From a bacterium (GTDB lineage Bacteria > Patescibacteriota > Gracilibacteria > Absconditabacterales > Absconditicoccaceae): a stretch of 11,789 bases of DNA. This document shows, piece by piece, positions 1 to 8,219 of this stretch (position 1 is its first letter; each line of letters opens with the position of its first letter). The translations under genes were made by a program, and so were the position numbers. Below the pieces are notes generated by a model. That model was not told the DNA's origin. It did no database searches and saw only the letters and a list, made by a program, of their open reading frames with translations. Where the stretch lies: the NCBI GenBank assembly GCA_020629735.1, contig JAHDCT010000023.1, forward strand, positions 1 to 11,789, given 5' to 3'.

Positions 1-914
1 AAGTCATCTAAGGAACATATCAAATAATCATCTACATTAAATTCAACTGTTGAAACAAGCACTTCTTGAGTACTTGCAAGTTCACATCCAAACTGATCAT
101 AAGCAAAAAGTTGATATATTCCCGATAAAGGGTTTTCAACTACAGGACTTTCTTCAAAGGAAGAAAAATTAGGACCAATCCAAATAAAACTATCAACCGA
201 AGTCAAATCAGATGTTAAAGAAAGTTCATCTCCATCACAAAGTAAACTGTCTCCAAAACTTAAAATTTCCATTCCCGAATATGACACCATTCCTGTGTCT
301 ACAACACTACATCCGAAAGCATTCGTAACTGTTACGAAATATTCACCTTCGGAAGCAAGAATGAAAGAAGTAGTCTCAGAAGTATTCCAAACATACGTAA
401 AAGGTTCATCTCCTTGAGCAGTAACAGTAAGTTCAACTAACTCATCAAGAGCACAGATAAACGTATCTTGTACACTCGCAGTCATAGGTGATACAATCAC
501 CTCAACAGAGTCAGATAAAAAACAACCAAATGCATCGTAGCCAGATAGCGTATACACACCAGACATAGGAGAAACTACGAGTGGGTTATCATCATGTGAC
601 ATAAACGAACCAGGTCCTATCCAAATAAAACTATCAATCGACACCAGCGAAGAAAACAAGTGCAATGTATCATCATTACAAATTAAATCATCACCCGTAG
701 CATCCAATGAAGCTCCTGAATATGAAACCATTACCTCAGCAGTCTCAGTACAAAGTCCATTAGAAACCGTCACAAAGTAGGTCCCAAATGAAACATCAAC
801 TACCGATGTCGTATCACCCGTATTCCAGAAGTACGAAAACGGACCGTCACCTAATGCATCGACTTGAATACTTATCACATCATCTACATGACAAACAAAA
901 GTATCCTGAACCGA
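1..914 (-). repeat. Tandem 438-bp (146-codon) coding repeats, two full units and the start of a third
   Basis: Within the large surface-protein gene, units run 914 to 477, 476 to 39, and 38 to the window edge. The equivalent Cys codons (TFVC, TFIC, YLIC) lie at 891-893, 453-455 and 15-17, exactly 438 bp apart. Each unit contains two beta-sandwich modules. The first is marked by a Y/FxWNT...GxYFVTV pattern and the second by SFIWIGP...SGxYxLxxYDxFGC. The units have diverged at the DNA level, so this is an old protein-domain duplication rather than a recent DNA repeat. More units probably follow outside the window. Confidence 0.85.
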
Positions 915-2396
915 AACTTCCAATTCGATAATATCCAACTCAACAATCTCTTCATACTCACATCCATATACATCCACAGCTGTCAAAATAAATTCACCTT
1001 CTTCAACGACAACAGTTGGATTTGGACCTGGGTACACAAGACCGGTTGGACTAATCCATTCATAGAACACAATGCCATTTCCAATCGCTTGCAACTCAGT
1101 CATATCTCCCTCACAAAAACTTCCATTACCATTTACTACAAGACTCACCTCTTCAACAGTAAAAGAATGCGTGGAAAAGACAATTCCTCCAGCAGGACAA
1201 GGAGCCCCTCCGTTACAAGATGGACAGGTACCCCATTCCTCGTCCAAAGTAACTGTACCCGTTCCAGTAAAACCAGGAGGTATAGGAACAGAAACGGTCT
1301 GACCAGGATTAGTAATAGTTGTGTTAATTTGTAAATCAGAACTTGTAATAGTCACAAAACCATCATCACAGCAATGCGTACATTCTTGTAATTCAATGTT
1401 AAGAAACAAAAGATTATCTGAACAGGTAATATCAGAACTCGGACAAGGCAGAATGGTTGTTTGAACAACACTATCACATCCACAAGTTCCTTCTAAAACC
1501 TCATAAGAAATAGTCCCAAAAAGATCAGGATCACAGCTTACTTCAAATAACTCCGTTGTGTCTACATCAATGACCGTAAAATAGCCTACTGACCACAAGT
1601 TGTCACCACCGTTAACATTATGACCTGCAATAGCAATTCCTCCTGAAGCATGAGCAATAAATTGATCGTTGCTTCCAGAACCACTACCAATCAACTCAAT
1701 ACCTCCAACAGTAATCGGACAACCAGGAACATGGTTTGGTGCTGCAAGACTTGCCGTAAATACATCACCTTCGCAAAGGGTTTCACAAACATCATGCTCT
1801 AATTCATTGACCATATACACCGTTGGGTCATTCACAAAACAGTCATGAGTTTGATTGTCCAAAAATGTCACAGGAAATTCAACAAGCGCATCAGTCCCCA
1901 AAGTAACTTCAGTACATTCAGGATCACATGGTGGTGGTGGAATAAACCAGTTATAAGCTACACAGCCAAATGCAGCATTCGCAGTTTGAAGTATTGGTGT
2001 ACATGGCATAGTATTTGGCTCTTCATCATCCCATTGGAGACAAAGTTCAATATTGCCAGTACCTGTGGTTACAAAAATAATTCCACCAGGCACATCTACC
2101 ACTTCAAACCCTTCTCCTTGCCAACTTAAATCACCCCAGGATTGAAGGTCATCAATTGAACAATTTGAAGTTTGTACAGTAATACCAAGAGTCTCTCCCG
2201 CAGACGTTGGTATGTTACATGGTTCATGAAAAACATTAATTGTCAAATGATCCGGTTGAGTTGAACTCGATGGAAAATATGAACAATCAGCGTTCGTAGA
2301 ACCACTACAATCAGGCAACCATACATCAATGGTACATTGCCCACTTACATACATACACATGCATGCAAAAAATAAAGAAAAAAGTAATCTTCTCAT
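1..2396 (-). CDS. Large secreted Cys-rich repeat surface protein, Bacteroidota-type (partial, C-terminus outside window)
   Basis: A single frame stays open for 798 codons from the ATG at 2396 to the window edge. Residues 1-20 form a signal peptide (MRRLLFSLFFACMCMYVSG, then QC). Residues 20-490 are a Cys- and Gly-rich region with many CP, CD and CG pairs and no enzyme motif I recognise. The rest is tandem Ig/PKD-like beta-sandwich repeats with hallmarks such as FWNTGDTTS, GTYFVTVSN and SFIWIGP. This is the style of large Bacteroidota adhesins, gliding-type or type IX-secreted proteins; the C-terminal sorting domain that would prove it lies outside. Inferred role: cell-surface adhesion or matrix. 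Oddly, about 70 glycines are all GGN and no in-frame TGA occurs, unlike every other gene here, and the base composition looks less AT-rich. No Shine-Dalgarno precedes the start, as is usual in Bacteroidota. The frame is sure; the function is only a class. Confidence 0.85.
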   Translation of the reverse strand, partial: MRRLLFSLFFACMCMYVSGQCTIDVWLPDCSGSTNADCSYFPSSSTQPDHLTINVFHEPCNIPTSAGETLGITVQTSNCSIDDLQSWGDLSWQGEGFEVVDVPGGIIFVTTGTGNIELCLQWDDEEPNTMPCTPILQTANAAFGCVAYNWFIPPPPCDPECTEVTLGTDALVEFPVTFLDNQTHDCFVNDPTVYMVNELEHDVCETLCEGDVFTASLAAPNHVPGCPITVGGIELIGSGSGSNDQFIAHASGGIAIAGHNVNGGDNLWSVGYFTVIDVDTTELFEVSCDPDLFGTISYEVLEGTCGCDSVVQTTILPCPSSDITCSDNLLFLNIELQECTHCCDDGFVTITSSDLQINTTITNPGQTVSVPIPPGFTGTGTVTLDEEWGTCPSCNGGAPCPAGGIVFSTHSFTVEEVSLVVNGNGSFCEGDMTELQAIGNGIVFYEWISPTGLVYPGPNPTVVVEEGEFILTAVDVYGCEYEEIVELDIIELEVSVQDTFVCHVDDVISIQVDALGDGPFSYFWNTGDTTSVVDVSFGTYFVTVSNGLCTETAEVMVSYSGASLDATGDDLICNDDTLHLFSSLVSIDSFIWIGPGSFMSHDDNPLVVSPMSGVYTLSGYDAFGCFLSDSVEVIVSPMTASVQDTFICALDELVELTVTAQGDEPFTYVWNTSETTSFILASEGEYFVTVTNAFGCSVVDTGMVSYSGMEILSFGDSLLCDGDELSLTSDLTSVDSFIWIGPNFSSFEESPVVENPLSGIYQLFAYDQFGCELASTQEVLVSTVEFNVDDYLICSLDD

Positions 2397-2444
2397 AAAA
2401 ATAAAATGATTTGTTAGAAAAAACATTCAAAAAAGTTGTTCATT

Positions 2445-2475
2445 CAAAGTTTTTGCTTTTTCTGGTTATGGTCAA
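2445..2475 (-). promoter_or_regulatory. Possible Bacteroidota-type promoter for the surface-protein gene
   Basis: On the minus strand TTG (2475-2473) is followed after 20 nt by AAACTTTG (2452-2445). This is one mismatch from the Bacteroidota -7 element TAnnTTTG, at the usual spacing from the -33 TTG. It would place the transcript start about 40 nt before the ATG at 2396. The match is short and in AT-rich DNA, so it is only suggestive, but it agrees with the foreign look of the gene. Confidence 0.25.
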
Positions 2476-2608
2476 TACATCATTGGCCACGTAGTAAATT
2501 TTATTTACTACAATCATTTCATGGTTAGAGCAATATATATTATTACACTCTTCTTGCTCAAGGAAGGATAGCACTTCACTTCACAAAGAAGTGATTATAT
2601 ATAAATCC

Positions 2609-2642
2609 TCATGACTGGGAAGGTCATGATTCCTGTTTTTTT
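2609..2642 (+). terminator. Terminator-like hairpin with T run, no gene upstream
   Basis: TCATGAC (2609-2615) pairs with GTCATGA (2623-2629) around a 7-nt loop. After TTCCTG comes a run of seven T (2636-2642). On the plus strand it looks like an intrinsic terminator, but no plus-strand gene lies before it. It might end a small RNA or be part of a structured leader. Confidence 0.4.
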
Positions 2643-2655
2643 ATCTATTAAAGAT

Positions 2656-2696
2656 CAAAAAAAATATGCTAAAATAAAAGAATATTCTAGCATATT
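2656..2696 (-). terminator. Likely intrinsic terminator downstream of the Nudix gene
   Basis: Read on the minus strand, AATATGCTA (2696-2688) pairs perfectly with TAGCATATT (2671-2663). The loop is 16 nt and a run of T follows (complement of the A run at 2657-2664). The nearest upstream minus-strand gene is the Nudix hydrolase ending at 2859, about 160 nt away. The stem is AT-rich and the distance is long, so the assignment is moderate. Confidence 0.45.
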
Positions 2697-2858
2697 ATAT
2701 ATAATGCAAAAAAAGAAAATGTCAATAGATTCGACAGAAAAAGGGCTAAGATTAGCTATCTAAGAAAGTCTTTTCTCTAAATCAGCAATTAAGTTATAAC
2801 AATGCTCAAAATTTTTAATACATTAGAACATATATCATATAACACGATTAAAACACAC

Positions 2859-3329
2859 TTACATAATCAGATCCAACAAATCTTCATTTTGTAGCAAAAT
2901 ATCTTTTGTACTTTGAAATACATCACTATCAGGTGACATCAAACCAATTTCAGCAAAACTAAACCGCTTTGCCTCATGAATTTCTGCATTTAATTGAGAA
3001 ACATCTCATTGCACTTCAGAAAAATACCAGAATTCCAATTTCGTTACTTCCTTATTCTTTTCATGACTAAAATAGGTCGTTTTATGAATACTTACAGGTA
3101 AAGGTTCTGGTTGTACCTGAGAATCTGATGTTTCAGTAATAACTCATATAGGTCTACAAACAACTCATAATTCCTCTTTAAGCTCTCTTCACAACGCTTC
3201 TAGCAATCATTCTCATTTCTCAACATGACCTCAAGGAAGAACCCAAGGAGAGTTTTCATGATGTTTTACAAGTAAAGTTCTTCTTTGATTATCGAGCAAA
3301 AAGCTACGAACAACATATTCTAAGTCCAT
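2859..3329 (-). CDS. Nudix hydrolase
   Basis: This encodes 156 aa when UGA is read as Gly. It is a soluble Nudix-fold phosphohydrolase that would cleave nucleoside diphosphates linked to some group X; the substrate cannot be told. The Nudix box is perfect: G34-x5-E40-x7-R48E49-L-x-E52E53-x-G55-V. G33, G39, G41, G47 and G55 are UGA codons, and 7 of 9 glycines in the gene are UGA. The C-terminal part has the usual EAKxFSFAEI segment, where x (residue 122) is a CGG codon at a position that is normally Trp. The ATG at 3329 is the first start after an in-frame TAG, and no strong Shine-Dalgarno is visible. It is transcribed away from the secreted-protein gene on the plus strand. Length and motif fit the family; the exact substrate does not follow from the sequence. 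Confidence 0.9.
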
Positions 3330-3437
3330 TTCTCAAGAAAATGTGAAAAACTAAAAGAAATAAGGTTTTCATACTATACTAAGCTTATTCAAACAAGAAT
3401 CATAAGAAAATAAAATACAATTCTTGAAAAGCAGGAC

Positions 3438-3465
3438 TTGTCAAAAGCAATTATCTACGCATAAT
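3438..3465 (+). promoter_or_regulatory. Candidate sigma70-type promoter for the secreted-protein gene
   Basis: TTGTCA (3438-3443) and CATAAT (3460-3465) are separated by 16 nt, each one mismatch from the -35 and -10 consensus. It lies in the 294-bp divergent spacer, about 150 nt before the plus-strand start. The spacer is very AT-rich, so chance matches are likely. I see nothing else convincing between 3330 and 3623. Confidence 0.3.
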
Positions 3466-3623
3466 ATATTTCTCAAAACATTTTTTCACATGATTCGTAT
3501 ATAAATAACATCACAAGATTTTTATGAAAACAAAAAATAAATTCTACAAACTAAAATACACACTACTAGTAATAAAAACATTTCCTTTTTATATTCCCTT
3601 CACACACTATGCTACTCAATACC

Positions 3624-5105
3624 ATGACAAAAAAGTTGTTTGCAATCATGATTCTTCTTTTGAGTCTAACATCCTTATCAACTGTTCAAGCAGAGTTTGA
3701 AAGTAAGTTTATAAGCTTATCAGAACAAACAGAAGCTAATCTTCAAGAAATAATCGACACTTTCCACGACTCATACTACGCAAAACTATCACAAAAATAC
3801 CTGCCTGAAAATGATATTTGAATTCAAACTGATCTCTTTGCTAGAGTAAGAAAAATTCGCAACGTAGTAATTAGTTTTCTTAACGAAAATAACGTAACGG
3901 ATGAAACATTCTATGCACTTGAGTATCTCAGCTATCGTTTTGATCAAAGCGCTGAGTCATTAGAAGCACACCTCGATATGCTTAAAAGTGAAGAAACAAC
4001 AGAAACAATAACAATAGTTGTTGAAGAAACAGCATCAGAAACTACAGATACAAATGAGGATACAAATGAAACAGAACAAGAGAATTCAAACGAAACAGAA
4101 AATGAAGAAACAACAACAAATAACAAAGAAGAAGACACCATAGTTGTTACAAAATACTATGAGGATGATAAAAATATTTTAGCTTGAACAATATCTGATC
4201 CAATCGTTAAATTTGAACTTATAGCTCAGTTAGAATGAGCTCGTATTCATGATCTAACAATTATTTCATCGACTAATAACTCAAGCTTTTCAAAAGCAAT
4301 TAGCAAAATGAAACTCTACGATGAAAATTGAATGTTCTTAGCTGAGTCATCAGTAAGTTCAAAAAATGTTACCTTTAATAACATGAATCGAGATATTGCA
4401 GAAGGTCAAAATGATCTCTATATAGTCATCGAAACAGAAGAAGTATGATACAATAAAATAGGGCCTCAGGTAAGTGACTTTACCTTAAGTTTAGAAGTTA
4501 ATGATGCAATAGGGCTTCAGTCATGAAGAACGCCAAGACTCACTGGAACATATGAAAGTTCTGAAAGAATAACAATTTTACCTGCCCTACTTAGTAAAGT
4601 ACACATCAAAGATGAACGACAAAATTATATTATCGATTCATTTCTGCCTTCAGGTACTGAAACACCACTAGGATTACTCGTTATATCAACTGCAACTTCA
4701 AACAATACTGACACCCAATCATGAAGTGATCTTGATATCATTATGGAAGAAGTTCGTGTAGATGTGCTAGATGGAACGAAAGCAAATAACCTAGCAAGTA
4801 CCTTAAAAATTAGTCGTGAAGACTCTCCAACGAGAGTTTGAGGAAATGTGAATCCAGATGGATCAGTAAGTTTCAACCTAAGTTCACTGTGAAACGATCA
4901 GATCATTCAAAATGGGAATGAAACAATATTTGTCATCTATGGAACACCTACTCTTGATTCAACCACTCAAGAATCATTACGTATAGATTTATATAACACG
5001 AATAGCTGAGGAATTACATACAGAACTACTGATACAAGCAGCATAACTGTCGATAAATTACATATTAGATATGTTGATCATGATTGAGTTTTATTAAAAG
5101 AATAA
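3624..5105 (+). CDS. Secreted protein of unknown function with acidic Thr/Glu linker
   Basis: This encodes 493 aa with UGA = Gly and stops at TAA 5103-5105. Residues 1-23 form a clear signal peptide (MTKK, then a hydrophobic run, then TVQA before EF). Residues 24-118 look helical. Residues 119-175 are a low-complexity linker of Thr, Glu and Asn typical of surface proteins. Residues 180-493 are rich in Ser, Thr, Asn and beta-type patterns and may be one or two beta-sandwich domains. No catalytic motif or C-terminal anchor is recognised. There are 11 in-frame UGA codons (first at 3819, then 4185, 4236 and on to near the end). An ATG at 3609 in the same frame would add five residues; I prefer 3624 because the Lys-Lys n-region follows directly. 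Two CGA codons have uncertain meaning. It is the only plus-strand gene here, convergent with the Clp gene. Exported location is well supported; the role is unknown. Confidence 0.85.
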
Positions 5106-5122
5106 GAAAAATCAGAATAAAG

Positions 5123-5148
5123 AAAAAGACCCTATGGGTCTTTTTTTT
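5123..5148. terminator. Strong intrinsic terminator, probably bidirectional
   Basis: AAGACCC (5126-5132) pairs with GGGTCTT (5136-5142) around a 3-nt loop, extended by A-T pairs. It is followed by T to 5148 on the plus strand and by a T-rich run on the minus strand. It lies 18 nt after the stop of the plus-strand secreted protein and about 20 nt beyond the minus-strand Clp stop, so it can serve both convergent genes. Confidence 0.85.
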
Positions 5149-5168
5149 ATACATGAAAGGAATATTGC

Positions 5169-7769
5169 TTATTTTTTAAGTGCATTACTCATCATTTGGT
5201 CAATCAGTTCTCCTTCAACTTCATCATGGATATATCTACTAATCGGACGCGCTCATAATTGTGGGTCATAAATCTCATCAATAACCTTTTCGATCTTTCT
5301 CTTACCAAATCTAGGAAGGTTAAGACCTGATTTCTTCTTCCAAGCACTCAAGAAAGATTTCAATTCTTTTTGAAAGATAGATGACATAACCTCTTTAGAT
5401 AATGGCCTGAAAACAATCATATCAGTTAATCTATTAATCAATTCTGGAGTAAGAAAATCTTTAACTTCATCAAGTACTCTTTCTTTAATCAACTGGAATT
5501 CTCTATCTTGCATTTGAGACATATCTACCTCTTCTTCCTCATGGTCAAATCAAATGTTCACTTGCTTAAGTCAAAATTCTGATGCTCAGATATTTGACGT
5601 CATAATGATGATGGTATTTTTGAAATCAATCCATCTTCACTTATTATCTTTCAAGTGACCTTCATCTAAAATTTGAAGCATAATATTCATAATTTCTGGA
5701 GAAGCTTTTTCAATTTCATCAAACAAGACAACACTATATGGCTTTCTTCTTACCTGTTCAGTAAGAATACCTCATTCTTCATATCATACATATCAAGGTG
5801 CAGATCAAACAAGTTTCGACACGGAGTATTTTTCCATAAACTCAGACATATCAATCCGAATCAATGCCTTATCATCTCCAAAATATTCTTTCGCAAGTAA
5901 TTTCGCTAAATATGTCTTCCCAACTCAAGAAGGTCATAAAAACACAAATGAAGCAATTGGTTTCTTCGTTTCAACTGGAGATAACCTTCTTCTTCTAATT
6001 GATTTCACAACAGCATCTACTGCTTCATCCTGAGCAAGTATATATTCCTTCAAATCTTCATCAAGATGCGCTAATTGTTCAATTTCATTCGAAGTGACCT
6101 GTTCTAATGGCAATCACATCTTATCAGAAAGCACCTTACCAACATGAAGAACATCAACTGAAGCTCTTAAATGCTTTGGCAATGAGTTCTTATTTCTAAT
6201 CACTTTAAGTTCTTTCTTATACTCTTCTTCTGCATCCTTTAATTCTGCTGCTTTAAAATAGTCTTGTTTTTCTATACACGCCTCTATTTCACTTTGTATA
6301 TCTTTTACCTTTTGCTCTAATTCAGCATACTCATCATTTTTTTCTAACTTTTGACTCAATGTTGATACTCTAGCACAAGCCTCATCTATAAGATCAATAG
6401 CCTTATCTGGCAAATGCTTATTCATCATGTATCTCACACTATACTTAACCGCATAATCTAATGCTCAATCAGTAATTGAAACTCCATGAAACTCTTCAAA
6501 TCTTTCTCTCAACCCTGTCAAAATTTCTAATGCTTCATCCTGAGAAGGCTCTTCAACAGTAATCTCTTGAAATCTTCTTTTCAAAGCAGGATCTTTTTCA
6601 ATATGCTTTTGATACTCATCAAACGTCGTTGCTCAAATCATCTGTATTTTACCACGACTAAGCAATGGTTTCAACATATTAGCAGCATCTGCACTTCATT
6701 CTGCATTACCTGCTCAAATCAATGTATGAACCTCATCAACAAATAAAATAATATTATTCATCGGATCCATAGCTTCTTCAATAATGGATTTTAATCTAGC
6801 CTCAAACTCACCTCTGTATTTAGTTCACGCAACTAGTGATCATATATCAAGCATCATAAGTCTTTTATTCTTCAATTTTTGTGGAACATCATTCTCATGA
6901 ATTTTTTGAGCTAATCATTCAACAATAGCTGTTTTTCACACTCAAGCTTCTCAAATAAGCAAAGGATTGTTTTTCGTCTTTCTCATAAGTGTAAAAATAA
7001 TTTGCTGTATTTCTTTAGCTCTCCCAATAACTGGGTCAAGGTATCAATTTTTAGCTTCCTGAGTCAAGTCCGTAGCAAAGTACTCTATAGTTAATTTTTT
7101 ATCATCATCTTTTTTATCATCAACCGTGATATTGCTTTCTTCCGATCATCCTTGCGGATCAACAAGTTCAGCTCATTGGTCTCACATCATTACTTCCATG
7201 TCTTCTAAAGAGTTTAGATCAAAAAACATATCCATTTGATCAACATCAAGTCAAAGCGATTCAACCATACTCTTTACCATCTTAAAGAAATCTAGTGGAT
7301 CAAGTGAAATAGACAAAGTAGTATCAATAATTTGTTCAACTCTTCATTTCATAAAAGAAATATCCATACCATGTTTCGTCAAATATCAAGAAACATCTGG
7401 AGATAATTTATCTAATGATGCTATAAAAAGGACAAGAAAATTCAGCTTTCACATTCCTTTCTTTTTATATACATCAAAGTATGACTGAAAAAAAGGATCT
7501 AATTGAAATTGCATTTTTCATGATGCAGGAGGTGACTTAAATTGGGTATAGTGATGAGATACAAAGTCATCCACCACTTTACCAGCATCTTTATTTCAAA
7601 GCATCATCCAAAAAATATGTGCGTATCAAGATTTTTTCAAATATTTCCATACTCATAAAAAAACATCATCAGCTTGAATTTTCTTCTCATCATGCTGATA
7701 TGTAAAAAGTCATGCTTGTGCTATACAAGCTAAATAATCCTTTGAAAAGGTATAATTTTGTTGTTTCAT
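5169..7769 (-). CDS. clpC: ClpC-like AAA+ protein unfoldase, two ATPase domains
   Basis: This encodes 866 aa with UGA = Gly. It is a cytoplasmic hexameric ATPase that unfolds proteins, for ClpP or for disaggregation. Residues 1 to about 180 are a divergent N domain. NBD1 has Walker A GEAGVGKT at 273-280, whose three glycines are all UGA, and Walker B FVDEVH (D345, E346). It also has LDPVIGR before Walker A and RYMMNKHLPDKAIDLIDEA from about 446. The middle segment is short and carries a UVR-like stretch (EKQDYFKAAEL, about 500-510), which favours ClpC over ClpB with its long coiled coil. NBD2 has Walker A GPSGVGKT at 612-619, then IDMSEF, GYVGYEEGG and LFDEIEKA. The C-terminus ends MSNALKK. 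The start is the only ATG after an upstream in-frame TAA; no Shine-Dalgarno is seen. A CGG codon (residue 638) stands before IDMSEF, where Arg is conserved. No CIRCE element was found. Confidence 0.93.
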
Positions 7770-7819
7770 ATAAACCAAAGGAAGTAAAGAAAGGAACTTG
7801 CATAATTCAACTTAACTTC

Positions 7820-7848
7820 ATACTACAAGTATATTCAGTTTTTTTCAA
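7820..7848 (-). promoter_or_regulatory. Candidate sigma70-type promoter for the Clp gene
   Basis: On the minus strand TTGAAA (7848-7843) and TAGTAT (7825-7820) are separated by exactly 17 nt, matching the -35 consensus at 5 of 6 and the -10 at 4 of 6. It lies in the 109-bp gap between the small membrane gene and clpC and would give a 5' leader of about 45 nt. No heat-shock operator is seen beside it. Confidence 0.45.
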
Positions 7849-7878
7849 AAAAGTATCTCACTTTTATATCTTTTTTAT

Positions 7879-8079
7879 TTACTTTTCTGATTTAGAATTC
7901 ATCGTTTTCTTCATTTCGCGGTACCCTTTTTGAAAAAACTTAAACGGAGCGAAAATACGATCTTTCATTCTTCACCAAAAAGACTTTCCTTTTGGAGTCA
8001 TTGAAAGTCATCATATTACTGCAGAACCTATTACAACTCACACTAATCGCTTATTAAAGCGCTTTTCTGTTTTTCACAT
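7879..8079 (-). CDS. Small single-pass membrane protein, unknown function
   Basis: This encodes 66 aa with UGA = Gly. The N-terminus is short and basic (MGKTEKRFNK). It is followed by one Gly-rich hydrophobic segment (about residues 12-27, LVGVVIGSAVIGGLSM) and a strongly basic tail (KGKSFWGRMKDRIF...EMKKTMNSKSEK). This layout resembles small YtxH-like or glycine-zipper membrane proteins with a cytoplasmic basic tail, but no family can be assigned. Five codons are UGA, including codon 2, so standard-code gene calling would miss it entirely. The start is supported by a Shine-Dalgarno AGGTGA 8 nt upstream and an in-frame TAG just before it. It lies between a terminator and clpC. That it is a gene is likely; its role is unknown. 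Confidence 0.75.
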
Positions 8080-8087
8080 AATTAATA

Positions 8088-8093
8088 TCACCT
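8088..8093 (-). promoter_or_regulatory. Shine-Dalgarno of the small membrane protein gene
   Basis: AGGTGA on the minus strand, 8 nt before the ATG at 8079. It is one of the few clear ribosome binding sites in this window and fixes the start of the 66-aa gene, whose second codon is UGA. Confidence 0.7.
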
Positions 8094-8123
8094 AAAACAC
8101 TTATGTGCTATGAGTCTATTCAA

Positions 8124-8157
8124 AAAACAAAAAAAAGCAATGAATTTATTGCTTTTT
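8124..8157 (-). terminator. Intrinsic terminator after tsaB
   Basis: AAAAAGCAAT and ATTGCTTTTT (8157-8148 and 8141-8132) form a perfect 10-bp stem with a 6-nt loop. On the minus strand a run of T interrupted by one G follows, ending TsaB transcription about 65 nt past its stop. All neighbouring genes are on this strand. It also isolates the small membrane gene, which therefore needs its own promoter. A 14-bp palindrome at 8190-8203 lies between the tsaB stop and this terminator. Confidence 0.75.
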
Positions 8158-8219
8158 CTTTTATAAAAACTTTCAAAAAGATCTATAGATACATACGTAT
8201 GTAAAGCACTATTAAAGCT

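Larger units (their letters stand above)
2397..2858. other. Non-coding stretch of about 460 bp with several hairpins
   Basis: No credible gene is seen here on either strand, with UGA read as stop or as Gly. The stretch separates the ordinary-code surface gene from the UGA-recoded genes. It contains perfect inverted repeats at 2491-2511 (GTAGTAAA / TTTACTAC, 5-nt loop), 2576-2594 (TCACTTC / GAAGTGA, 5-nt loop) and 2609-2629 (followed by a T run on the plus strand). An AT-rich terminator-like hairpin at 2656-2696 points the other way. If the contig is chimeric, the junction most likely lies here. Confidence 0.6.

Noticed and set aside
864..2129. Open frames on the plus strand over the surface-protein gene (864-1334, 1072-1302, 1845-2129)
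   Set aside because: They are antisense to a 798-codon coherent frame with signal peptide and repeats, and their products are low-complexity and match nothing.
3944..4141. Minus-strand Ser/Val-rich frame
   Set aside because: It is the reverse complement of the Thr/Glu linker of the secreted protein, a composition artefact.
3944..4187. Short A-rich repeats (gaaacaac, acaaatga) as a CRISPR or microsatellite locus
   Set aside because: They are in-frame Thr/Glu/Asn codons of the linker, with no spacer-repeat regularity.
5169..7769. UGA as Trp (Mycoplasma-type code 4)
   Set aside because: Walker A and other strict Gly motifs would become Trp. UGG is used for Trp at normal positions.
5169..7769. 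ClpB rather than ClpC
   Set aside because: The segment between the ATPase domains is short with a UVR-like motif; the long coiled-coil M domain of ClpB is absent.
7770..7878. CIRCE or other heat-shock operator before clpC
   Set aside because: No TTAGCACTC / GAGTGCTAA inverted repeat is seen; only a sigma70-like promoter candidate.
8190..8203. Perfect 14-bp palindrome TACATACGTATGTA as an operator
   Set aside because: It lies just after the tsaB stop and before its terminator, with no promoter nearby. Chance in AT-rich DNA is more likely.
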